A stretch of 64,000 bases of DNA from the NCBI GenBank assembly GCA_029964075.1, contig CM057133.1, positions 10,316,699-10,380,698 of the forward strand. The letters are read 5' to 3'. Source of the stretch: Patiria pectinifera. Taxonomy: Eukaryota > Echinodermata > Asteroidea > Valvatida > Asterinidae. The notes under the pieces are model-generated. The model was not told where the DNA came from and ran no database searches. It saw only the letters and a program-made list of their open reading frames with translations. This document shows, piece by piece, positions 23,801 to 34,650 of this stretch (within the stretch, counting starts at the first letter, position 1; the number at the start of each line of letters is the position of its first letter). A program made the translations under genes and the position numbers.

Positions 23801-26800
23801 CTCCTGTCTGGTTTCCTTAGGTGAAGCATTTGGGATATTTCTGGCACTGGGTGCTTGCTCTTGACCTCTCTCTCCAGTCAGATGTGGTTTCCTCCCACGT
23901 AATGGATACTCTTTCAGCTCCCTACCTGGTGATGTATACAAGCCCGATGTTCTGTAAGCCCAGCGACCCTCTCCTGCATCATCCATATCATCCCTAGGCA
24001 GGTAAGGTAGTGATGTACTACGAACCATGGGTGGCCGACTGGAAGGAAGGCTATAGTCATCCATCCTTCTATACTTTAGGTTTCCATGAGGTAGGTCTTC
24101 GTCGGAGGAAAGGCTCTCTCTCTGCTGCGACCTTGACAGTCTTGCAGAAGCCTCCCGTTGCCTATGGCTTCTCCCCCTCCTACTCACCCCATCTTCATTT
24201 GCCGCTGGAATAGTTCGGTTCCTTTCATAATCTCCTTCTACGTTATTCCCGGGCTCCAACAAAGTCTCTCTCATGTCTGTATCATCTTGTCCTTGAACAG
24301 CCTCAGAGTTGGCACTTGCTTCCTGACAAAGTGTTTGAATCATGATGTCCTGCGCCTGCCTAACAGTCCCGCTGTCTAAGTCTACAATGTCCACTTTTTG
24401 AAGGATACCATGAGGGGAAGTCAGTCGCTTTCGGTTAACATCCAGCAAAGCCTTGCAGATCTCTTCAACGCACACTTCCAAAGGCACTCCAAAAATACCT
24501 GCAAAGAAACAAGCAATCAAACTAAAACTGGTTATAGGTTTCTTTTAAGAACCACTTGATTTTAATACAAAAGTATAAATGAAGAAAAAGAAATGATAAA
24601 CTACACAACAGAGTCCACAAACCTGAGCTGATGAACGGCATGGCTAAGGATGACACTTGAAGCTTCTCGTCTGCAGTCCGAAGACACTTCACAATTGTGG
24701 CTTTCAGGGTTTGACGGACCTGCAGCTTGTTTGGGTAGTCTCCCCACTTTGGCCCCACGGCATGCAGCACAAAGGTGCACGGCAAGTTCCCTGAGCCTGT
24801 GTGAACAACTTTGGCTGGGTACAGCAGGCCATGATGGGCAACGTACCTGTTGCATTCTGCTTGCATGCCTTCTCCGGCAGCATCACGTATGGCCCCAGCG
24901 ACGCCGGCTATATTTGACAAGGTCTCATTTGCAGCATTCACAATTACATCAACTTGCATCTCTGTGATATCCCCACAGAAGAGCCGGACACAGATGCCAG
25001 AATTAAGATCAAGAATCAAACAGCCATCTTGGAACTTGTAAGTGACGTCTCCGAGGGTTCCCTTCCAAACTTCAGCATCTCTCGTTTGGGTAGGATCATC
25101 ATTTTGGATACGATGCTTTGCATCTGGTCTTGTCCTGACTCTCGCAGACTGGATATCACTGGGATCTTCTAATAACCTGCTGTATCCATTCAGCATCTTT
25201 AACTGTTCATTCCTTTCTGCGTGTTGCTGTTCACCCACAGAAGGTAAGGGATTCTGGGAGGGCAGATGGCCAAGAACATTCTCTTCACTAAGCAAGTGAT
25301 CCTGGCTATTTGGATCTCCTCTTTCTGCATCAGGTAGCCCATTCACATCCAGAGTATCTGTATTCTGTGTCAGGGCCATTTTTTGTCCAGCTCTGGGAGA
25401 TACAGGACTGAGAGAGCTGAATCTCAGGTGATAGAGTCGATTCACCATGCTGTCACTACTTAGACTTTCGAGGTCTACATCATCATCAACAAACTGTGAC
25501 ATCGACTCAGGCCGAGAGAGGCTTCCACGCAGCCGCCTACGAATCAAATCTTTGGCAGAGTTGACATTGTGACGACCCTGGCCATAAATCAACACTCTGG
25601 AGCCCACAACTCTGAACAAGAGGTCACTGAAAGAGTGCTCCATTTCCTGGATGATATCTGCCAGAGTGTTACTTGTTACATTTTCGAACTCTGCAAAGCT
25701 TACAACACGATGCTCTAGACCGCTAAACACCTCCTGGTAGAAATTTGCAAATGCATCTTTTCCCTGCTGAGCAGCCGTCTCGGAGACAGCTCCCACTGAT
25801 TCCACTTCAACCATGTACACGTCGCTGTCCAGATTCCCTCTTACATTAAACTTGATGCTGTAGTTTTGCTCGATGTCGCAAAGAATAGTGTGCTTCTGTC
25901 TCTGAATAAAAGCGAAAACGCCTGGATCTACAGGTATTACATTTGCCATATTGCTTGCGTCTTCCACAAGATTTCGCCTGTCTGACTCTGTGACTTCGTC
26001 GGCTACCCCTGTGACCTCAGCGCCAGCTTCTCTCCCAGAAGGTGATGCTGCAGGCTCAGCTTCTGAAGCAGTGCTAGGATTGAGAATTCGTCTGGGGCCT
26101 CCAATGTGTTGGTAATCCACTGCTTCGTCTTCGGATCGTGCAGTTGGTCCAGTGAGTCTACCCTCCAGTTGGGTCTGTGGAGTACCGTCTACTTCAAGAT
26201 CTGAAGGATCTGAATGAAGCCGATCTGTAAGAGGAAACACTGGCTCATTTCCAGAGGTGGGAAGCTGTGTCTGAGGAGTACCGTCAACTTCATTGGAACC
26301 ATTATGCTCGCCTCCGAGTTGAGAATACTCTCCTGGTCTATCTACCTCAGTGGTGTTCTCATCTTGCCTGACTTCCGGAACTGGCTGAGCAGATGGTGAT
26401 TCAACCCTCCCACTAGCAAAAGACTGCTCTGTATTCTGTCTGCTAACTCCGGACTGACCCTGCAGACCAGATGAATCCACTGCAGACCCGATACCTCTAC
26501 TGGTGTGCAGACCTGACGAATCCACTGGGGTCTTCTTCAATGAATCAAGTACCAACATTTTTGCTAGACGAACATCACTCTCATTTGATCCGTAAATGAG
26601 AACTTTCTCCTTTGTCACAGTGAGTAAAACAGTTTGGTAAAGCTCGTGGATCATGTCAACTGTTTTCCTAAGGGATTCTGGATTGAATGTCATATCTGTT
26701 GTTGTGATGGCCCGGTGGTTCAGTGTAGAGAATATCTCAGAGTAGAAGTCCACGAACTCATCATGGGCCTGCGCGATCTCAGCAGTTTCTCTGGTTGGTG

Positions 26801-29539
26801 TTATCTTCAGCAGGGCACTTTCAACATCAGTGTCGTCACTATCTCTGGTTGAATGCATGGAGAACTTGACTCCAAACTTCTCCTCAATTTCACGGATGGG
26901 GTCGCTCTGTTTAAGTAAGATGTAACTGAAGACTCCGGGGTCAACTGGCAGGGATCCCATACCTTCCACAAACTCTTCATTATCACCATCAATGGCTCTA
27001 TCATCAGTGATGGTAGCACCTGATTGAGGAGACGTGGTAGACTCCCTCTCCAAATCATCCCTATGTGACAAGGTGTCATTGTCATCATGGACTGAGCTCC
27101 TGTCTGAGTCTGCTTCAAATTGTTCCCGTCCACCATTCTCCGAGTCCACGCTTGCCAATGGGGTTTGTGGGACCTTAACATGCCTCATGTAATCAAGACT
27201 GGAGCCAACAGAAAGCCTATCCTCACTTCTCTCAGAGGACATAGTTGAAAAAGCTCTCCCAGAAATGTCTTCTGGTGTCCGAGAGTCTCCGTCTGATGGA
27301 GGAGGTGTGCTCATCACATCAGCATTTCTGTGCAGTGTTGGGTCAGTTGAGATTTCTTGACTGGCTGGGAGACGCATGAAGTCATCTTCTCTACTCTGAA
27401 CCTCTTCTGTGATTTGAGTCGTAGGGTTAGGAGATTCAGAAGGCTCTAGGTGATGCACAGAGCCTACAGACGCAGAGTTGTCCTGAGGTGTCACATCTAT
27501 TGAGGAGTTTGGGTGGTGATGACTTAATGATGCAACACTTTCACCATCAACTCCCAGATTGACCCTATTTGATGGTCCTTCAAATGAAGCTGCAACTTTT
27601 ACATTCCTTCCTTCAAATTTGGTTTTGGTGCCATCTTTAGGGGCTTTTCTTGCACCACGTCTCCCACCTCTGCCACTCTCCACAGATTCACCAGCTACTG
27701 GGGCAGTGGGATCGCCTTCTAAGTTGTGTCTGGGGACAGTGTCTTCTGTAAGCCTTAGTCTCTCAGAATCGTTGCCTTCATTAGTGAGGCCTCTTGTTTC
27801 TTCATGTGGACTCCCTTGGGATCCATTAACAGCTGATGGGGAAGTAACGTCCACTGTTCTCTGGTCTTTGTCTCTCAGACGTTCCTCATTAAGCCGTGGC
27901 CTGTTGGTTTCATCAACCATCCATTCTTGCAAGAACTTGCGGGCGTTCTGTAACTGGTACCAGGTCCCAGTGAGCACATACAACTGTTCCGGCTGTCCTC
28001 CATATCTGTCTCGCTCGTCCACTGTACCACACTCCACTCCAGACTGCTTCTCAAGGAGTCGGGAGAAGTCTTGGGAGTTGAAGGGAAAGAGTTCCGTGAC
28101 ATCTGGATTGATGACGGCCTTCATGGATGTGAAAACCTGTAGTTGAGATAATTGATTGAAAATATATTACATGTGTACCTCACAAAAGGCATGACATAGC
28201 TATGACACTCTTTGCAGTCTGTCGTGGTTATTTGGACACCACATGTACCAGCTCCAGTACTTAACTCTTAAGAAACTACTTGATGTACTTACTTGAGACA
28301 GGAATGGTTGCATTGTCAGGTGCTGTCCTTCAAAAAGAAGTCTCTTCCGCATCAAGGTAACCATGGCTGGGTTAAGAGAAAAGGGATTAATAAAAACGAG
28401 AAACACAACTGAAAAAAAAAGATAAAAAAGGAAAGGATCTGATTCAAACATTATATTAAAAAAATAAGATTGGTGGAAGTTGTAGTAAAGATGTGCATAA
28501 TGTCTACTTCAAACTGTTAAACTTAATATATTAGTTGCAAATACTTACTACAAGGTTTTTTATTTAAAAAGAAACTTCCTGAATCCACCAAAATCTAACA
28601 AAATCATACATTGTTTACAGTACGGATAAAACCAGGAAACAAGCCCATATAAAGCAATAGCGACCAGGCTAAAGAAAACAAAACCGACCAAACGTTGATG
28701 ATGAGGCCCCTGAGAAATGTGTCCCACCTTTTTCATCTTGGAACGTTGCCAGTGCCTGTCGTGGTTTTGAGGAACTCACTGGGTAGATGACTTTCAGGAG
28801 GTGGCCTCTGTCGTGCCCACTTGACTCAAGCTCTGAAGGAATAGTCAAGGAAGAGATAAGATTTACCAAAGACATTGACTGGAGTGGGATTCCAACCTGC
28901 AACCTCCAGAATGCTGTATTTGCATTTCGATGTGTTTAAAGCTGTGTTTGCCACGCTCGTCAACATATTTGATTATTACTATTAATACAAACTGTCCTGA
29001 ATCCTGCAGTTTTACTACAATTTTTTTTTTCACACACCTTACAAAGTTAGTTAATAAATTTGCCACTTGTACGTTTTATTTCAACCCAAAATAACCCCTT
29101 TTGCCTTTTTCGGATATCTGCAACACTCTGAAAAAAAATTGACTTTGTTTTGGGCACTGTAATAAACAGATCCACTTTGCGAGCAGACTTGCTCTGATCC
29201 CTACATTATCGGTACCAACTGTGGAGCGGGAACTAAGGTAATAATTCAATAACTAAACATGTGCCGACATTTTGGCCGATATTTTTGGTCGATATCTCAT
29301 TCAAAAGTGAATATCTTTGTACTGCTAGAAAATACTAATTTAAAAAAGGAATCTAGTTTCTAAAAAAAACACACACATTTATTCAGAATTAATTTTAACA
29401 TTGCTTTTCCACAAAAAAAATCATTTAAATAGCCCTTCAATGACCAACCTTGCTGAAGAAATCCTTCCAGTGTTTCTACCGAAGACGCCGGTGGAATGTT
29501 GGAGATGAAGACACTCCGTCGCTTAGCAACGGCTGCCAT
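20844..29539 (-). CDS. DTX3L-like E3 ligase fused to a macrodomain (RRM/KH/macro/zinc/RING/DTC)
   Basis: Coding exons, in order: 29539-29449, 28832-28728, 28366-28293, 28136-24623, 24498-22757, 22375-22214, 21807-21590, 20913-20844. They total 5976 nt and 1991 aa with all phases matching. Residues about 8-90: RRM-like start ([12 protein letters not shown]). About 484-624 and 822-959: two related KH-like repeats, each opening PVDPGVF. About 1137-1320: macrodomain with [28 protein letters not shown] and PFISSGIFGVP, split by an intron. 1556-1642: two Cys-rich zinc modules. 1813-1850: RING (CAIC, CKHTFC, CSSC, CPIC). About 1850-1991: Deltex C-terminal domain ending in GYPDP. Ser/Asp-rich disordered stretches lie between. 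Inferred role: ubiquitin ligase acting on or reading ADP-ribosylated targets in DNA damage or antiviral-type responses, as DTX3L-PARP9 does. No PARP catalytic domain is visible. The family assignment is secure; a 1:1 orthologue name is not. Confidence 0.93.
21835..22135. repeat. Degenerate short tandem repeats in intron 6 of the DTX3L-like gene
   Basis: Units such as CATGTCAAATAA (three copies near 21860-21895), TCACAAGTAA and GACATGTGACT (three copies near 22100-22135) are repeated. These are noncoding and explain open frames seen here. Confidence 0.55.
28865..28965 (-). mobile_element. tRNA-derived SINE fragment (family C)
   Basis: On the minus strand it reads CAGCATTCTGGAGGTTGCAG followed by a B-box-like GGTTGGAATCCC. 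The same CAGCATTCT...AATCCC arrangement occurs at 29655-29735. It lies in intron 1 of the DTX3L-like gene. Confidence 0.5.
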
Positions 29540-29649
29540 GTTGGATCACATAGCTTACAGAGCCAGCAAGTGCAAAAGCCTTGTTGTTGTTAATACCAAG
29601 CTGGCAGCTAATCACTGAAAACACAAAGCAAGTTAACACATTTAATTTC

Positions 29650-29738
29650 AAATAAGCAACAAAGAAATTAGCTGGGATTTTAACTTTGCACCGTTAGAAT
29701 GCTGTTCCAGTGCTCTACCAATGCATTTTCTTCCAAAA
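29650..29738 (-). mobile_element. tRNA-derived SINE fragment (family C)
   Basis: On the minus strand an A-box-like TGGTAGAGCACTGG is followed by CAGCATTCT and a decayed B box ending AAATCCCAGC. It is the same family as 28865-28965 but keeps the A box. It lies just upstream of the DTX3L-like start codon. Confidence 0.5.
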
Positions 29739-31424
29739 GTTGTCCTACATCACTGACAATTCAGTGCTTACACAGTGCTGCAGAATAGCAAACTCAATCG
29801 CAATATTTACATCTCCCATTGAGCATGAAGTGCTTGAAACACTTGTCAAAAGAGTTGAGGGATCGTCAAAATTGCTGAGTTCACTGCTCCGGGGATTGGT
29901 AAGGAACTGAAACCTACACAAATTAAATATGCAGAAAATTAAAATGTGAATTAATCCTGAAGGCTGAAGAGTATCTGTATACATTTCCATATGTAAATGT
30001 GCATTTAAAATTTAATTAACTCAAAATGTGCATTTAAATTTTAATTAACTCAGGGACTTAAATGTGCAAGTTTAATTACAATGTATAATGGAAGAAAATG
30101 TCTGTGGGGGGAAAAAGGTAGATTTGACATTCAATCAACAATGGGCATGTATAATTTGTACATACGTACTGTGCACTAAACCCAACACAAATTTGAAATG
30201 ACGCTGTTTTTATGCTCTTTGGGTAAACAACTCTCAAGACCTTTGGATCAGTGCCAAACTATGCAACAATGGGCGAGCAATCAATGAGGTCAAACACGTC
30301 CGTGAGTCGGTAAAAATGCCATGGCGCTTTGTCGGTGAAATAAACACTTGGTTCTAGATGAGAAATATGACCCCTCGCAGTCGAGTCTCTGGGGTTTTGT
30401 TGACACTGTCAATAACATTAATATTTACAGATCTATGCAAAGTAACCTTTGTATGGTGTGCGCTTGTTTCCATGGTTACAATAAACTGGCAACACGTCCC
30501 ATGAGGCTGAGTGGTTTAGGGGCCAACCAAATGAAGAACTTGGCCATTTCGTACTTCCTTTTGCCATTCACGATAAAGATTCTTAAAGAAAATCCATGTG
30601 CTTGAAACTTTGTAGGTTGCAAGGTAGCTTTATGTGAATACTAGATTGCAATTGATGTGAAACCAAGGGGTGATGGTAACAAAGTTTATCATCAATCAAA
30701 TTTCAATCCTCAATCCTTATTGGTCAATCCATGGCAACAATATTTTTTTTTTTTTGGTTAATGTAAGAGAATTTTAGAAATGATAATGATCTTAAGCTCT
30801 GCTTTTGTGGTATAACATTGTTATCTAGAAATAGGGAAGGTGCCCACAGAAAGCCATTTGACCCATTGACTATACCCACCCAGGTAAACCTCTGAATTTC
30901 AGTTCTGGCTGTCTTTTAAAAAAAAACAACCAAAAAACCCCTTTTTTTTATATAAGGCAGTGTATAATTTTGTGAACCAGTCCCCAATTGTTTTTGCTCT
31001 TTTACCAGCACAGCAATGACTGTTTTTTTAGGTCGGAGGTGTCTTTTTGGCCATGACGCATCTTCATCTGGTTCCACGCTTACATCGTTGTTGTGGGAAT
31101 CAGACCCATGTGAATGGGTTTTTTTTCAGGGGACTCGTACTCGACAAGCTTTGCTTTTTTGTGGGTCCCCAGCATATTTTGGTATTAATACTAACTCATT
31201 GTTTGATCTTTAAAACATACTGAAAGTATTTAAAACAATTCTTTGTATAATTATGAATTACATGTAGGTCTACAATGAAATGAAATATAAAAAAACAATG
31301 CAATTTTGATTTTTTTTTATTTAAAACAATATTACAGAAGACAACTCTTACATTTGTGTACATACAATATAAAGTTTCTGAACACAACGACAAAAATGAT
31401 TTATTAAATCATTTTCAAACTTTA

Positions 31425-31565
31425 GCTGCGTGCTTGTGCAGTTGTGAGGTAGGCGCGCTTTCCACTAGACCACGCATTCACTCGACATAATTTGGCAATA
31501 AATGTCATACACGTGCATGCATGACCAAGAGGGCGCCATACGATCTGCCACTGCCAATCTTAAAC
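31425..31565 (-). mobile_element. Decayed SINE copy (family A)
   Basis: On the minus strand GCGTGGTCTAGTGGAAAGCG matches the A-box region of the copy at 3108-3190, and the flank shares an AGGGCGC-type motif. The B box is lost. Support comes only from similarity to the other copy. Confidence 0.4.
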
Positions 31566-32078
31566 ATGTTTAATAAAGCCAACGGAAAAAATGTGAGACC
31601 ACAAGACTATTTAAAGTAACACTTTGTTAGATAAATGGAAAATGAATTGGAAATAATGTTGCAAACTGACATCCCTTCCACAATTTTGTACAAAGTCTAT
31701 AGACATGATATTGATACTGAGTGATAGAGCCTTACTAAAGCCTTTTTAGAGGGTAAAAAAAATCATTAGAAATAATTTATAGAAATGTTTCTAATTCTAT
31801 GCCAATTGTCATGTATGTCTCAGAAAGTGGCCCAGATTCATGTCTGTTCATGATTTTTGCAATGTTGCAATGAATGACCTCTACTGGGATAATATCTGAA
31901 GAACAAAGTGGCATCAGGTTGCAACATTTTTTTCCTACGGCCTGCTAGTACGGCTACTGCTAGTGAGTTTTACTAGGCCTATTGTCCGGAAATTGGACAA
32001 TCCTTACCATGGTGTTTATGTAGACCTACACGTACAATACAATTTACCGTCATGACCGTGTTTGCAATTTTTTAGGCG

Positions 32079-32444
32079 ATGTCACAAAATTCTGCAGCAG
32101 ACTCACTGTTGAATATTGATGACACAGATGTAATCTGCCACATAGCTCGCACTTACCTCAGAAAGAACCCTTCCTTTATAGCGGGCGCAAATCATGAGAA
32201 AACTTTCAAACTTTTACGAAAAATTTACCGTAAATATTTCTCGACAGAGACGCCATTGAGGAATGGCTCGGGGATGCCCCTAATGTCATGCCTTTCAAAT
32301 CGTGCAGATGAGACTGTAAATAAGCCGATTCGCTTGCACGCACATTTTTGTGAACACGAAATACTCGTTGCGAGTTTGCAAGACCACAGGGGGAGCGCTC
32401 GCGCCCGCGAAGTGATAATTATTCACAACCCTCAATTTGCATAA
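32079..32444 (+). CDS. Hypothetical open frame, 121 aa, unknown
   Basis: An uninterrupted 121-codon frame starts MSQNSAADSLLN and is preceded by a T-rich AG that could be a splice acceptor. Composition is protein-like (mixed charge, His- and Arg-rich C-terminal half), which is unusual for this AT-rich stretch. I recognise no domain. It may be a single-exon small gene, an exon of an unseen gene, or chance. Confidence 0.22.
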   Translation: MSQNSAADSLLNIDDTDVICHIARTYLRKNPSFIAGANHEKTFKLLRKIYRKYFSTETPLRNGSGMPLMSCLSNRADETVNKPIRLHAHFCEHEILVASLQDHRGSARAREVIIIHNPQFA

Positions 32445-34557
32445 GTTCAAAACTTCCTTCAAAAGTTTGTTTTCCCTTGTAATTTTCTTAAACTTTTCAT
32501 TCCTTTTGTGTTACCTGTAACCAGTTTTACTAACCTCAAGTCGGTTAAAAACGCATGTTCTCTCTTTATTCAGGTCAAAACTATTTGAAAAATTTGTATG
32601 TGCCACCAGTCGTTTGATTAGTTTAATGATCTTCCCTCCACAACTATTTTTTTTGTCTCAAACGTATTTATATCTTAGCTTATAAAATATTAGTAATATA
32701 AATGTGCAAATGTGCAATTTCGTTCTGCTATATTTTACCATCCAAAATTTCATGTAATATTCTCTTAAAAAAGTTTAAAAGAACACTATAAAAGCACAAA
32801 CATCAATGTGTCTTTCATTTTATTGAAACCTTTCAAAAAGTCAAACACATTTTTTTTCATTTTCCTTATCCATAACATTTTTAAACCAGCAAACAAAAAC
32901 AATTTTTGTAACAAATATAACTTCTTGAAACAAATATATCTTCTGTAGAAAAAAATATATGCATTATTGCAACTCTTGGTTCATGCAAAGTATAATACCC
33001 GAACAAAATATGGCAAATAGAAAACAAACACATATTTTGTTTTCATCTCTTTGGCACTTTGTTAAATCAAAAACCTAATTACGGTTGCATCTGCAACTTC
33101 TTATATTAAACCAACAAAACATAGTATACCTATCAAGACAATTCCATTACTACAAACTCAAGTGTACATAAAAATAAAATATCACATTAGCCAGACTTTT
33201 AGAGGAATATTCCTTTGGAGAATTTGCAGCTCTGTTACTTAAGTCTTTGGTGGAAGAAAAGTATTTGAAAAAAAACCTGACTGAATCAAAACTGATGAAA
33301 CTTCAAACTCAAACATGTGTGCATTAAATTCTACCCTTTAGCTAAACTCACAAAACTATCTACTGCAAAAATATAATACTGGGAATAAATATATGGAAAT
33401 AGAAACAAATAATGCAAACATGGCAGTTCAACTAGGTTTGATTAAAGGAAAGATATAAATGGCAAGAAATATCAGATTTAACGTAGTACATGTAATGCAC
33501 GATTAAGAAATCATTTTTCGAACTCTTGAAGTATTCCAATTTTTTAAATATTTATTCTAACTAAAAATCAACTCTTTTGTCATCTTTAAAATATATTCAT
33601 TAAGACATCAGATTTACTAAAATATTCCCACTGTAAAAGGAAACAGCTTGGCTTGTTGCCAAAAATAGCAGATATTCTCTCGTTGGCAATTAAAAAAAAG
33701 TAACAACTTTTCATTTTCTTGTCACTGCATAAAACTTGCAGTAATAATATGTAAAGCATAATGAAGCATAATTTTTCCCCCCACATTTGGAAAAACATAT
33801 GATAGTCTACGCTCAAACGTTAAACATCTCAAGCACTATCTTCGCACTCAACAAAAACATACACTTCTTCGTTACTTGTCTTTGTTTTTTATGCTGTTTA
33901 AATCTAAAAAAAATATCGGTATATAAACCACCAAATCTTTATTTGTTAAAAAAAGGTCAAAATGGAAATACTTTGTTAATTAAGTACTGGCATATATGTA
34001 AATAACATAAGTGTACTACTATGAAGAGTTTGGTGAATCAAAGTACAAAAATACTTTATCAAAACGACTTCCTTTTTGCAATTTCTTTTTACCATAATGT
34101 AGATAAAAAATTTCAAACAATTATTCCGCCCAACTTAAATGTGGCCAGAATAGAAGAAAAAACTCAAACAAAAAAGTCCTAGGGTTTTTTACCCCCCAGA
34201 AATATATGGGCAATATCAGCAATTACGAAAAGATATTCCAATTCCTTTATATAATCTCTCCTTTTCAGCTTAGTGAACTCTTAAAATAACTAGTGTCTAA
34301 TTGTATGACTCTGCACACTCTAAACAAGTGATCTCTGCTTTCTACCAAGACAAAGTCTTTTACAGAGTAGCAAGAAGTTGTGCTTAGCTAATGAAGCTGT
34401 GCTGATGTGGTAAGCACCGAATTTTGTCCATTATAAGCAGAATCAAGAACTTATGCTCTGACTTTGCTTTAAATAGAAAACTGTTTTGCAGCATATGTTG
34501 TATCAGGAACAGGCTCCTTTCAAGTGACGATAATCCCAAAAAAAATGTAAGTGCCTT

Positions 34558-34563
34558 TTTATT
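34558..34563 (-). promoter_or_regulatory. Candidate poly(A) signal of the CCCH gene
   Basis: AATAAA on the minus strand about 90 nt beyond the stop codon at 34651. It could give a short 3' UTR. Confidence 0.4.
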
Positions 34564-34650
34564 TTACCCTGGCAAAGCATCCTTGCTTGTTGTGTTTCAC
34601 GTTTTAACGGGATGTATTTTGGATGGAATTCTGCGATTTTTGAGATACGA

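Larger units (their letters stand above)
29540..34650. other. Region upstream of the DTX3L-like gene and 3' of the CCCH gene
   Basis: This contains the DTX3L-like promoter and 5' UTR (right of 29539), two SINE remnants, a 29-bp direct duplication near 29993-30053, and a very AT-rich stretch 32450-34500 that may include the CCCH gene's 3' UTR. One open frame of 121 codons at 32079-32444 is listed separately. No other coding exon is recognised. Confidence 0.5.

Noticed and set aside
24522-24622. C-terminal extension of the macrodomain open frame
   Set aside because: This is intron read-through after a GTTTGT donor; the macrodomain continues correctly in the next exon at 24498.
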